Part shown: piece after piece, positions 1 through 10,189 of the stretch
Layout of the letters: the number at the start of each line of letters is the position of its first letter
Numbering within the stretch: position 1 is the stretch's first letter
Assembly (NCBI GenBank): GCA_956465555.1
Contig: OY101118.1
Coordinates: 3,059,751-3,123,750, forward strand
Direction: 5' to 3'
From: Nitzschia sp. pyKryTriq1
Lineage: Eukaryota; Bacillariophyta; Bacillariophyceae; Bacillariales; Bacillariaceae
DNA: 64,000 nt
The notes under the pieces: model-generated
Seen by the model: the letters and a program-made list of their open reading frames with translations, nothing else
What the model was told of the DNA's origin: nothing
The model's database searches: none
Program-made: the position numbers and the translations under genes

Positions 1-1289
1 GCAGTAATAGCGGCAGTTCCAATATACCACACCCCCATGAACGAATGCAAACAATCGACGATGATTCATCCAAAATACAGTAAGCACTCGTAGTACATAC
101 CTGCACAATCAAGTTCAACAAAAAGTTTGTCTTTTCCAAAACAAAGACGAGCGTCAACAAAACCATACCCAATCCAAATCCGAGTTGTGAGAGGTACTTG
201 ATTCCAACGTTCAAACCAGAAACGACCGAGACGGTAGCCACACAGGTAATGACCCAGATGGAGACCACGTGCACTGTTTGTGTCTTTTCCGAAGTCAAAT
301 CCGCATCGACCGCTCCGACATATTCCAAGCCCGCGGCTAGTTGAAAGGCGCCCAGACCCAGAGAGGTACAGACACCCGCGACCGTCGTAACGATGGTGAA
401 TCCGTCAATCACGTCGCCAATCCATCCCCAAGTGTACTCTCCCAAGAGTGGGTAAAAGCAAGATCGCAGAGTAAATGGCAAGTTGAAACGGAATCCCGCC
501 AAACCAGCGCACAAGGCGACGACCAAGTACTGAGACCACCCAGTGAGTCCCCAATGAAAGATTGTGAGATTGATAGCGAACATGTCCACCTCATCTTCGC
601 CGCGATATCCGGGCTGAACGAACCAGTGCGAGGCTTGGTGCCACAAGGGCTCCGAGACTCCGTAGAAAAAGAGACCGACACCGATACCGGCCGAGAAGAG
701 CATTGCAAAGTAGGTAAGGTCGTCAAACTCTGGTTCGGAATCCTTGGGGCCGAGTCGGATCTTTCCAAAGCGAAAGGCCACCCAAATCATAAAGAACTGT
801 GATCATGGTGTGTTGCACACGCACGCGTACAGTACAGAACAGTACAGTGCAGCACAGGAATGTGTTAGCATGAAGAATGAGTGTGTACGCTCTTCGTCGA
901 TGATCTTTTTCTTTTCTCACCATAAAGAGAGGGTTTGTTCCGACATAAAACCAAGTAAAGACTTCCGTCACAGTGGCCTTCCAGGCGATGATAGTGTCGC
1001 TGGCTTCGGCGGGAGCCACCATACACCAGATGGCGAGACCCCAGAGGATGACAATCGCAAAGAGACTGGCAAAGGGGTTGAAGCGCATCTGCGAGCCGCC
1101 CGGAAGTTGAATCACCACTTCGCGCATGTTGAACTGCTCATGGTGATGCACCTTTTCTTCAAAGGTGCTGGGCCTGCCCGCCGCAGTGCCCGTGTCCTTT
1201 TTGACGAGATCGGGTTCGTCGGCGCTGTTGCTCTCGCCATCGTCGGAGATTTCAATCTGCTTGGCGTCTTTCGTTTCGACTTCCGCCAT
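1..1289 (-). CDS. BCCT-family (betaine/choline/carnitine) transporter, 5' part
   Basis: Plasma-membrane transporter for trimethylammonium compounds such as glycine betaine or choline, usually driven by sodium; in a marine alga a role in osmolyte uptake is likely. Exon 1 runs 1289-921 and exon 2 796-101. The 124-bp intron has GTGAGA and CACAG ends and keeps phase 0. A third exon must lie left of the window, because exon 2 ends at a GTATGT donor and no plausible acceptor remains. Residues 1-60 are an acidic cytosolic tail. TM1 starts near 'NPFASLFAIVILWGLAIWC', followed by 'FTWFYVGTNPLFM'. Exon 2 carries the family signature 'GKIRLGPKDSEPEFDDLTYF' directly followed by 'AMLFSAGIGVGLFFYGVSEP', which is the glycine-rich unwound TM3 of BCCT carriers. 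About six of the usual twelve helices are visible. The family is firm; the substrate is inferred. Confidence 0.88.
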
Positions 1290-1670
1290 GATGATGGTTA
1301 TGCTGGCGGTGGTTAGAAGACAATGCCTTTTATCGGATCACGTGATGATGATATTCTTCAGGATATAGGATATCGGCGGTCGGCTCAGAGCGAACCATAA
1401 GGTATGTGGTTCTCGGATCGGGCTCCGTTTGTGTGATGGTGTCAAAGAGTTTGTTTGTCTGCGAAAAGTTGGCAGCCGGTGTCACTCCATTCTCGAAAGA
1501 ACTCGTTTGTTTTATTGGCGGTCATTATTTCTTCCTTCGACCGGATGGCTGGGTTACGTTGGACCTTGCGTAGAGAATGTACCAAAACCACGGACGACTG
1601 CCTCTTTGACTTGGCCGGCGTGTGCGATTGCGCGTGGCGCCAAGCAAGAGGGCTACTCGTACCGCTACCT
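1290..1670. other. Spacer upstream of the BCCT gene
   Basis: About 380 bases that should hold the promoter and 5' leader of the minus-strand BCCT gene. Short open frames exist on both strands but none shows a domain, signal peptide or believable splice partner. I see nothing else in it. Confidence 0.5.
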
Positions 1671-1734
1671 GGTACCTGGGACACCCGGCATTGAGAAATT
1701 TTGGCAGTCAAAATTTTACGGCCCCTTAAGAAGC

Positions 1735-1981
1735 CGGAAGGGCAATAATTGCTAAAATTGCCATTTTTGCATTTAATTGCTTTGGCGATAATGACAACTT
1801 TTTATTAATTGCTATTTTTGCAATTAATTGCTTGGGCAATAATGGCAACTTTTTATTTGTTGCCCTTTTTGCATTTAATTGCTTTGGCAATAATGGCAAC
1901 TTTTTATTTATTGCCCTTTTTGCATTTAATTGCTTTGGCAATAATAGCAAAATTCGCAATTCGCTTTCCACGCTAAGGGGT
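1735..1981. repeat. 51-bp tandem repeat array, copy A
   Basis: About four monomers of 51 bases centred on 'gcatttaattgctttggc' and 'ggcaactttttattta'. The array starts 'ggaagggcaataattgc' and ends 'gcaattcgctttccacgct'. It is flanked by 'cccctta' on the left and 'taagggg' on the right, so this copy alone has short inverted ends. Because 51 is a multiple of three, both strands stay open for many codons. Those frames are by-products of the period and not genes. Confidence 0.8.
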
Positions 1982-2093
1982 CAGACCTCGTTCTAGGATT
2001 CGTAGGCGGAGGTGAGAAGTAGAGCAGGCACAGAGGAGAAGGCAGAGACTACTCTACCGGTACTAAAAACTACGCGCAGTGAAACCATCTCTA

Positions 2094-2739
2094 CTACCGT
2101 ATAGCTAGAGGGGAGATGCAAACCAGAGAACTGATGCAAACGATCTCGAAGCTGAACGACTGGGACAAGGGTTCGACCCACGCCGGTTTGGAAAAGTAAG
2201 GTAACAGCGACGGAAATTTAGAAGAATCCTCTTTTTCTTCTTCGTTGTCTTCCTTCTTTTTATTTTGAAGAGGCTCCAATGCCTTGCGCTGGGAGGCTCG
2301 TCGGGGACTCGAAAATCCGACCTTGCAGAGACTGAGAGAAATGACAATGATAACGAAAATTATAGTGAGATCAATCAATCAATCCAACAAGACAATATGA
2401 CTGTGACTTCTCATTCTCATCATTGTCATTGCAGCAGCCACTAACTTACATGCCACGTTGAAAACGGTCTCGTCGGCGCGGTCGATCTTGATCGTCGAGC
2501 CGGGACATGGCGTTGTTTGGTTGGAAGCGAGCCACAGACGGGATGGGCCGCCCACCCACGACGACGATGTTTGATTTCTTCTTGTTGTTGTTGTTATTAT
2601 TCTTACTGGGAAGAACAGCCACTCCTCGAGTGTTGGAAGGACCCACAAAGGCATCCGACGAAGAAACAGTGGATGCCAATAGAAGGAGACCCAGCAGGTG
2701 GTGGTGACTGCGGTGACGACGACTGGTAGTCAGTGTCAT
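2094..2739 (-). CDS. Small secreted or plastid-targeted protein, two exons
   Basis: I do not recognise the family. Exon 1 is 2739-2450 and exon 2 is 2331-2094; the intron has GTAAGT and CTCAG ends. The product is 175 residues. I chose the ATG at 2739 over an in-frame one at 2793 because it places a short basic head before a hydrophobic core, 'HHLLGLLLLASTVSSSDAF'. The S-D-A-F|V-G-P motif after that core resembles the diatom plastid-import signature, in which a signal peptide is followed by a transit peptide starting with an aromatic residue. The remainder is rich in basic residues, Asn and Pro, with an acidic run 'KKEDNEEEKEDSS' in exon 2 and no catalytic motif. The gene lies between two copies of a 51-bp array, inside apparent inverted ends. 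Expression is uncertain, and exon 2 is the weaker half. Confidence 0.5.
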
Positions 2740-2810
2740 TTTTGATTTTTGAAAGAAGAAAACGTGTGACCATGACGCACGTGGTGACACCACCCCTCAA
2801 CCGCTCGGAA

Positions 2811-3050
2811 GGGCAATAATTGCTAAAATTGCCATTTTTGCATTTAATTGCTTTGGCACTAATGGCAACTTTTTATTTATTGCTATTTTTGCATTTAATT
2901 GCTTTGGCAATAATGGCAACTTTTTATTTATTGCCCTTTTTGCATTTAATTGCTTTGGCGATAATGGCAACTTTTTATTTATTGCCCTTTTTGCATTTAA
3001 TTGCTTTGGCGATCATAGCAAAATTCGCAATTCGCTTTTGACGCCTAAGG
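2811..3050. repeat. 51-bp tandem repeat array, copy B
   Basis: A second array in the same orientation as the one at 1735. It also opens 'ggaagggcaataattgc' and closes with 'gcaattcgcttttgacgcc' before 'taagggg'. The 'gcatttaatt' core recurs at 2840, 2891, 2942 and 2993, an exact 51-base period. Monomers differ by only a few bases, so the array is young or kept uniform. The plus-strand open frame, which reads as a 17-residue repeat of Leu, Ala and Phe, is a by-product of the period. Confidence 0.85.
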
Positions 3051-3453
3051 GGTAATTCTCAACGGCTGACAAAATTTCTTTTCGCCGGGTGTCCCTGGTA
3101 CCGGAACAGTACCAGGTACAAGTACAGTACCGGTAGTATTTCGGATACAGCACAGGCGCAGGCAAGTGGAAAGTAAAGCACGCGCGCACGCACGGATGGC
3201 CTTACTTGTACTGCTGGCAAGATACAACCGGCACAGTATGTAGTATTTCTCACAGAACTTCCGGGTTCTCTGTTCTCAAATCTTTGTCAAAAATATATTA
3301 CTTGTATAGACCTTTCTTCTCATCCATGATTGGTACCGGCCTGGAAACGCTCAAAGGATGCGGTCTTGACGGATGTGTTCGATTTCAACGACGGGTCAGT
3401 CTACTTGTACCGGTACAGTACATACAGTACCGGTACGGTACAGTGTCCGAGAG

Positions 3454-3842
3454 AGTTAGTCTTGAGCAAAGATCATGGTTAGTGATCCCATTTTCCGATC
3501 GGCACTTGAGTTCTGTTGGGTCTATTATTGTAAGATAATTTTTAAAGATAAAACCTTAATATCTATTGCCACAATGAATTAACACCGCAATGACATTTAT
3601 GCCAAAAGTGTTATGTGTTTGAAAATATCAAAGCCTCGCGACGCAGTACTTCCCAGCGCAATTATAAAGGGACTTCTTTATGGCAATTACAAAGGGACTT
3701 CTTTATCTCGACAACTATGCCCATATATGCGGTATTGGTATGTGCAGTCTTGGGCAAGGATCAGAATAATAGGCCCAACAGAACTCAAGTGCCGATCGGA
3801 AAATATGGGATCACTAACCATGATCTTTGCTCAAGACTAACT
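3454..3842. mobile_element. MITE-like foldback element
   Basis: The left arm 3454-3529 and the right arm 3765-3842 are reverse complements over about 76 bases, with one 2-base gap and one or two mismatches. Both arms begin 'agttagtcttgagcaaag' when read inward. The 235-base centre has no open frame of note and contains a short direct repeat built on 'aaagggacttcttta'. Size and structure fit a miniature inverted-repeat DNA transposon moved by a transposase encoded elsewhere. I could not settle the target-site duplication. The transcript would form a very long hairpin. Confidence 0.75.
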
Positions 3843-4063
3843 GAAGCAACAATTATACCGGTACGTACCGGGTACAAGTAGTCTATAATGGACGGCAGAA
3901 GAAGAGTCTTGTATGTCAGTGGAACGTTTTTCTGTTCACATCAATCGATCGCGAACACCCAAGGCCCAATGCCCAAACTTGAAGCAACAACGAGAACAAG
4001 CGAGAAGACGTCCGACGATCCCTCTTCAATTCTTCTTCTCACAATTTTAAAAACTCTCCAAAG

Positions 4064-6046
4064 ATGAATCATCGATTGAGTCCTTTCATTGCTATTGCGT
4101 TTGCCTTTATGGCAACCGCCATGGCTCAATGCTCCGACCCGAGCCTATCGGAACTTGATACTTGGCTTACCAGCTTGAGATCCGAGACCCCGTCTACGTG
4201 CTCGGTGCTGCCATCCAACAAGCAAAAGGTCCTTTTGGTTGGAATCGATGGTTTCCGTGCCGATGCCGCGGCAATGTTGCCTCTCCCCAACATCCGCCGA
4301 CTAATGGCAATGGGAACCTGGTCCTTTTGGGCCAAAGTTCAATCAACTGCAACTGCAGTATCCGGTCCTGGTTGGGCTTCCTTGTTGACTGGGTTCGAAC
4401 CCGAAGATCACAAAGTTGACGGCAACGACGACCTCCGCGATCTGGCGCATCCAACTGTCCTCAACACTGTCAAGGCTGCCCTTGGAAAGAAGGTCGCTGC
4501 GTCTGTGACTTGGGGCCCACTCATCAATGATTTCATTGCCTTCTACGATCCATCGACCCTCGATGCCTCATATGATGCAAGCAGTGACAAAGCCATGGTT
4601 GACAAGGCAATCGAATGGGTCAGCAATGAAGACTACGATCTCCTCTTTGTCGACTTTGACGAGGTTGATGCAGCTGGTCATTCCTTTGGCTTTGACGGGT
4701 ACAATGAACCCTACTTTGATAAAGTCATCGAGACCGATGGACACCTTGGTAGACTCGTGGACGCCGTCATGTCCCGCCCAGCAGGGGAAGAGTGGCTCAT
4801 TATCTTGACCACCGACCATGGTGGTAAAAATACTGGGCACGGAGACACCAATTACGAAAATCGCCGCATTCCCCTGATCGTGGCGGGAAACTCTCCCCGT
4901 ATTCACATCGGACCCGCACCGGGGGGCGACCCCGGATCACATTTGGATGTGTTGCCAACCATTCATCACTACTGGGGTATTCCCATCCCTGAGGCTTCTG
5001 ATGGACAAGTCTTTGGCTTCCTCGACTATACACGCAGCGAACCTCCCGCACCACCTACGTGCCTTGCTAATCCTAGCACGTGTGGATGTCCAGGTGGAGT
5101 GCTTCAATCCGATTACCGAGGAACCATTAACAAAACCAAGTCTGGCAAGACTTGTCAAGCTTGGAGCTCTCAGTCACCCCAAACTCACACACGGACTCCA
5201 CAAAATTATCCCGATGCCGGCCTGGAATCAAATTACTGCCGAAATCCCGATGGTGAGGCTGGTGCCTGGTGCTACACGACCGACAAAAATACTCGCTGGG
5301 AGTTTTGCGATATCCCCGTCTGTTCTCTTGCGACGAGTGCTCCAGTCGCAAGTCCCACGGATAAACCCGTTGCAAGTCCCACTGCTGCGCCCGTTGCAAG
5401 CCCCACCGAGCCTCCAGTTGTTGGTCCTTCGGCGTGCCCTGCTTCGGATCCCAATACATGCGGATGTGCAAACATCCAACAATCCGACTACCGTGGTACT
5501 CTCAGCGTGACACAAACCGGGAAAACCTGCCAGGCTTGGGCTTCCCAGTCACCCCATTCCCATACCAGAACGGCTGAAAACTACCCCGACTTTGGGCTTG
5601 AATCGAATTACTGCCGTAACCCTGATGGAGAAGATCGAGCATGGTGCTACACTACGGATGATAATTCTCGTTGGGAGTTTTGCGACGTACCAGCCTGTGG
5701 TGCTCCAACCACGCCTCCCGCGCCCAGTCCTCCGACAGCACCACCCGCGTGTGCCTCGGCGGATCCAGATTCGTGTGGATGTGACGAAATTCTCCAAGCC
5801 GACTACCGGGGCACGATCGCCGTGACCGAAACCGGAAAGACGTGCCAGGCTTGGGCTTCCCAGTCACCCCAGTCTCACACTCGAACACCCGAAAATTATC
5901 CCGGCTTTGGGCTTGAATCGAATTATTGCCGCAACCCCGACGGAGAAGCTCGCGCCTGGTGTTACACCACCGACGACAATTCTCGTTGGGAGTTCTGTGA
6001 TATCCCAACCTGTGGCCTTAACAGAAACCTACGTAAGCGTGGGTAG
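4064..6046 (+). CDS. Secreted type I phosphodiesterase with three kringle domains
   Basis: Single-exon gene for 660 residues. Residues 1-21 form a signal peptide ending A-M-A|Q. Residues about 50-320 are an alkaline-phosphatase-superfamily phosphodiesterase (nucleotide pyrophosphatase type). The metal site is visible as 'VGIDGFRADAA', 'DFDEVDAAGHSFGFD' and 'TTDHGGKNTGHGD'; the likely nucleophile is the Ser of 'VSGPGWASLLTG'. Three kringles follow at about 340-420, 466-545 and 571-650. Each has the six-cysteine frame, with core 'NYCRNPDGE' then 'WCYTTD' and 'RWEFCD'. Kringles 2 and 3 are very alike, so one duplication is recent. The linkers are Pro/Ser/Thr-rich, with 'PVASPT' repeated. The enzyme probably frees phosphate or nucleotides outside the cell while the kringles bind a protein or wall ligand. 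The Asp-Gly-Glu in each kringle matches the position of the lysine-binding Asp-x-Asp in animal kringles. Ligand and substrate are inferred. Confidence 0.9.
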   Translation: MNHRLSPFIAIAFAFMATAMAQCSDPSLSELDTWLTSLRSETPSTCSVLPSNKQKVLLVGIDGFRADAAAMLPLPNIRRLMAMGTWSFWAKVQSTATAVSGPGWASLLTGFEPEDHKVDGNDDLRDLAHPTVLNTVKAALGKKVAASVTWGPLINDFIAFYDPSTLDASYDASSDKAMVDKAIEWVSNEDYDLLFVDFDEVDAAGHSFGFDGYNEPYFDKVIETDGHLGRLVDAVMSRPAGEEWLIILTTDHGGKNTGHGDTNYENRRIPLIVAGNSPRIHIGPAPGGDPGSHLDVLPTIHHYWGIPIPEASDGQVFGFLDYTRSEPPAPPTCLANPSTCGCPGGVLQSDYRGTINKTKSGKTCQAWSSQSPQTHTRTPQNYPDAGLESNYCRNPDGEAGAWCYTTDKNTRWEFCDIPVCSLATSAPVASPTDKPVASPTAAPVASPTEPPVVGPSACPASDPNTCGCANIQQSDYRGTLSVTQTGKTCQAWASQSPHSHTRTAENYPDFGLESNYCRNPDGEDRAWCYTTDDNSRWEFCDVPACGAPTTPPAPSPPTAPPACASADPDSCGCDEILQADYRGTIAVTETGKTCQAWASQSPQSHTRTPENYPGFGLESNYCRNPDGEARAWCYTTDDNSRWEFCDIPTCGLNRNLRKRG

Positions 6047-8364
6047 ACGCACCAAGAACCGAATGAAAAGAAGGCACACATCACTCAATAGAAAATCTCC
6101 ATAAACAGCTACTCGTAGAAGATACCACCCACATTATTTATGTGTCAGGTTCAACTTTTTCATTTCGAATAATTCGGGACCTCGGTACGTGCTCGTAGGC
6201 CTGAAGAATCGTACAATACGAGTAGAGTTCATCCGCCAATGCCCTTTTCTCTACATGGTGCATGCAATGCGTCTCGTCTTCGGCTCGTCATATCCCGCCA
6301 GCGGCGCTCTGCTGCGCGAGGGATCGGATCATTGTCGTTGTTAGCGTTGGACGATGATCGGTCCAAAAATGGGCTTCGATCATGCGCATACCGCGCGCTC
6401 ACTCATAATCACGTGCGCTTCGCGATCTTTTTTGCCGCCATCATTTCGCGCAAAAAATCACGCACCAGTACTAGAGTAGAATTCAACGCGTGCGCAAAGC
6501 TGCCTAATTTGGCATTATTTCTTAGAATCTACAACTAGAGGTGGAAAATTCCACGACATTTATACTTAGGGTTTTCGACAATGTTGTTACTTAGGGCTCA
6601 ACGCCATTCAACGGACCCGAAGCCAGAAATCCGGCCCATTATTCTGCCGAAAAGAGAGCGCTCCGGCTCCGCGCATCCGTTTCTGCTGTTTTGAAAAACC
6701 TGAAAGAAGCCTCAACCCATTATTGTGACACCTCGCACAAACCACCGACCACAAAAAACACAAAACAACTAACACAACACACAAAACATTTTTCACCATG
6801 GAACAGCCATCATCCAAACGAAGTCTTCGAAGTCGATTGCAGCTAAAGCTGGCTTGGATCCGAGCTCATCATTTGGCACTACCACCCTTTTGGGTCGTTC
6901 TCGTTGCCTTGTGTTGTATCGTCGTCGCGGTGTAAATGTTGCTTGTTCTGATGCCCACAAGTTGCGTGAACTCTTCACAAACGGCAGCCATTCGGAAAGG
7001 CTGTCACTATCAACATCGCGACTGATGGATGTTCCTACTCTCCGTTGAGTGGGAGGAAATGAAGAACATTGTCGGAATGCTGCCTGCATCCTCCAGCATC
7101 ATCACCCTTCCAAAGATGATATTGCACCGGCCACAGAGGAATGAAAAATCAACAAAACGTGGAAACACCTGAAGGTTTCAACCCTACATTGATTCCATTC
7201 CCCCGTATGTCTGCCTCTTTGGCAATTCATGTGCTTCAACCCGTGAGATGCACCGCGCGGACTGCTGTCCGCCACCAACAAAAGGGAGGAAGAATAGTCT
7301 ATGCATCATCTAACTTTTCGATTCCTCCTGTAGCTATTGAAACTATTACTAGTAGCATAAAGCGATTATGGCGTTTTAAGAACTGAATTGTATTTGACCT
7401 GCGAGTATTAGCATAGTCTCATGGTGTGTTGGGGTGCTGGAAACTTACTCAGAGAGGGTGAACTTTCTCGATCATTCTCATTACGACGACTCACTCTGTT
7501 TCAAATTGAGTCGCGGACGTGGATTGGAATCTGGTGTGGCGTGTTCTATCAGCTTCTTTGCAAAAGCCATCTGCGGTTCCCATTTTACATTGCGCAGTTC
7601 GACCTTCCGTTCAGCGCCTACTTTCAGATTTTGTATGGCTTGGTGTTCGCACACTGGCCGAAATTCTGATAGCTGGACTTCGGATTCGATTCTTCACGAG
7701 ATTTAGTGCGTACCTTACTCGTATCGTGGTAGTTTTACCACAAAAGCGCACTCTACTACTAGTAGTGCAACCATCTACTAGAGTATGTCTATTCTATCTC
7801 TACAAACTACTGATATACTACTACTCTAGTAGGGTATGATATGTAGTACTGCTCTACTAGTAGAGAGCTGTAGAGAGAAGTTGCTGGAGAGATAGTCTAC
7901 AACGAGGACGAAATAATGTAGAATTGGCTTTTATTGTTGGATGCGTGCAATACGAAATAATACGAATTGCACGACTGACTGTTGACGTACAGGGAGAACG
8001 TCCACTATGTACCCACGTGGAGCGCGTAGAGAGGAGTCGAGTCAGTCAGTCAAGTCAGACGTTTCATCGTACCGTGGTAGAGACAGGGAGGGTACCAGTA
8101 CTGGTATGTACGGTACGCGGTACCGCGCGGTAACTGATTTTCTGGCTGGGTTATGAGTTGCGATCATCTTTTGACAAAACTTCATCGTTTTCTCTCGTAT
8201 ACTTTCTCGCATCGCCTTTCCTTTCGTTTTCTTGCGTTTTCTTCTTGCATCTTGCATCCATCACCCACATGCCGTAGCATCATCATTGTCCTCTTCGAAG
8301 AGCCTTTCATTCGAGACTCTGTTTCGGAAACTAGCATGATCGCATCATTTCTTTTGCCAAGCCA
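6047..8364. other. Gene-poor spacer of 2.3 kb
   Basis: It contains the 3' end of the kringle gene and, on the right, the promoter of the sugar porter. A possible 45-codon ORF lies at 6798-6935. Around 6854-7390 are scattered coding-like stretches in shifting frames that may be a decayed gene; I recognise no family. From 7725 to 7880 there is a dense tract of CTAGTAG and TACTACT palindromes. No other support for genes. Confidence 0.5.
6798..6935 (+). CDS. Possible 45-residue tail-anchored microprotein
   Basis: The frame has a good start context, 'caccATGG', after a C/A-rich leader of about 60 bases that looks like a 5' untranslated region. The product has a basic head with 'SSKRSLRSR' and a hydrophobic tail 'FWVVLVALCCIVVAV' ending at the stop, the layout of a tail-anchored membrane peptide. 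Against it, another frame of the same DNA (6854-7048) also looks weakly coding, so this could be the start of a decayed longer gene. Confidence 0.22.
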   Translation: MEQPSSKRSLRSRLQLKLAWIRAHHLALPPFWVVLVALCCIVVAV

Positions 8365-10189
8365 ATGATAGCAAGTACTGCAGTGAGAAGGTTCTCCTCA
8401 TCAGCATCCGCGTCACCAGAACAACAACGACAACGACAACGACAGCATGAGAATCTCCTTGAGTGGAATGTGGGCGGTTTGTGTTTGGTCTTTTTGACTC
8501 CCATGTTGGGTGGCTTTCTCTACGGATTTGATGTAGGGGCGACCAGTTTTGTACTTAGCATGTTGCTGCGGGGCGACGACACTTCTGGCGGGGTCGTCTG
8601 GTGGTCGGATCTTTCCAGCGTCAAACAGGGCCTCTTGGTCTCTGCCTTGTCGCTCGGCGCGTTGCTTGGAAGCCATATCGTGCTAATGTATCTTTCCCAT
8701 TGGGTGGGCCGGCGGATGGAATTACGACTCTGTGCCACTTGCTATTTGGTGGGGACTTGTTTCAATGTCTTGTCTGGAACTTGGCTCAAGTCGTTTACTA
8801 CTTGGGGATTTACTGCATTGTTCGTGGGTCGCCTCATTTTTGGAACGGGCGTCGGGTTTGTCATGCATGGGGCGCCTGCATACATGGCCGAAATGTGTCC
8901 TCCCGAAATCCGAGGAGCGGTCGTGTCGGCCAAGGAAACTGTGATTGTGAGTGGGATCGTGTTGGGATATGCTACGGGAAATTGGTTGTCCACAGAACCA
9001 TCGGATTGGACGGGTAAGAACAGGGGTAGCATCATGGTCGGCGGTGTGTGTGGGCGGGCCCACTTGGCGGATCATGCCCTTTATGGCAGTGCATACTCCC
9101 TATACTCGTCGAATATCCTACCACCACTGTGATATTCTCATCCATGCCTCCGTGTCCTACCATTCTCATGAAATTCTATTTTTAGATTTGTATGGGGTTT
9201 CTATATTTGTCGCGATTCCCATGTTCTTCATGACGTTTTGGATTCCTCGCAGCAAACGGTGGCTGCTGCTTCATGGATTGCGAGAAGAAGCCTTGGAGTC
9301 GATGCGATTCATCTATCGTGGCGATCAAGTGGAGCCCGAATTTCAAAGATTGGTACGGCAATTGGAGTTTGCTCGGAGTAGCAGCACCAGTATGCCACGA
9401 ACAAACGCCGACGAGGACGACAGCAGCACCACTGGTGCTGATGCGGTGGGTCTGTCTCTATGGAATCCCGAATATCGTCCGGCGTTCATTGCGAGTATGG
9501 GATTGATTGTATTTCAGCAATTATCTGGTCAACCCTCAGTCTTGAGCTATGTAACAGTACTCTTCCAAGCGGCAGGATGGTCCGGCAACGCCAGTGTTGT
9601 GACTTCGATTCTCATGATGTGCACCAGCATGACGACCGTCGCCTTGGTGGATCGTGTGGGACGCAAACGGCTCTTGTTGACTTGTTGTGGCGTCATGATT
9701 ACTGCCTTGGTGGTGTTGGCAGTCTGCTTTTGGGGCAATGATGATGGTGACGGTGATGAACAAGTGGACATTGTCTTTACGCCCAACAGACAAATCACAA
9801 TTTTGATCGCCATGTGTGTTTACATTGGTGGCTACCAATTAGGATTCGGCCCCATTACTTGGTGCATTGTCAGTGAAGTATTTCCTTTGGAAATTCGGGG
9901 CCAAGCGATTGCGTTAGGAGTGGAGTTGAACTATCTACTTAACTTTCTCGTCCAATTCACATTTCCCATCATGCAAGATATTTTGGGTTGGGGGCCGAGT
10001 TTTGGATTATTTGGAGTATTACTGATGGTTTGTGTGTGGTTCGTCCGATCACGAGTTCCCGAAACGAAAGGGTTGACTTTGGAGGAGATTCAAGTCCAAT
10101 TTTCGTCGAGCAGGCAGGGGCAAGTGCGTATTCATTCCGACGAGGAGGCCGAGGAGGAGCATTGGAACGAAGGATCGTCTTTGCTCTAA
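8365..10189 (+). CDS. MFS sugar porter (SLC2 / xylose-proton symporter type)
   Basis: A 550-residue, twelve-helix hexose or pentose carrier. Exon 1 is 8365-9013 and exon 2 9186-10189; the 172-bp intron has GTAAGA and TTTTAG ends and restores 'DWT|DLYGV'. The family motifs appear in order: 'GGFLYGFDVGATS' in TM1, 'GRLIFGTGVGFVMHGAPAYM' then 'AEMCPPEIRG' at TM4-5, 'PRSKRWLL' before the central loop, 'FQQLSGQPSVLSYV' in TM7, 'DRVGRKRLL', 'ITWCIVSEVFPLEIRGQA' in TM10, and 'PETKGLTLEEI' at the end. The TM1 motif is closest to plant plastid and vacuole sugar porters of the xylose-symporter-like-3 group. The head, 'MIASTAVRRFSSSASAS', is Ser/Arg-rich and could be an organelle-targeting segment but lacks the diatom plastid pattern. 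The 9-residue frame ending at 8364 is out of the way. Substrate and membrane are inferred. Confidence 0.9.

Larger units (their letters stand above)
1671..3102. repeat. Putative composite repeat unit with inverted ends
   Basis: The left edge starts 'ggtacctgggacacccggc' at 1671. The right edge, read on the minus strand from 3102, starts 'ggtaccagggacacccggc'. After a few unmatched bases both continue with 'agaaatttt' and reach 'cccctta' some 30 bases further in. This gives imperfect inverted termini of roughly 40-55 bases. Inside are two directly repeated 51-bp-monomer arrays and one small gene. The arrangement suggests a non-autonomous DNA element that holds, or grew around, a host gene. No transposase is present and I could not define a target-site duplication, so the outer boundaries are an inference. 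Confidence 0.4.

Noticed and set aside
2100-2185. A 'GGGTTCGACCC' B-box-like run with possible acceptor pairing 'CAAACC/GGTTTG', as in a tRNA.
   Set aside because: The T stem and anticodon stem do not pair, and the run lies in the second exon of the small gene. No tRNA is supported.
1726-3041. Long open frames within the 51-bp arrays on both strands (81 and 73 codons).
   Set aside because: The 51-base period is a multiple of three and keeps frames open by itself; the products are pure repeats.
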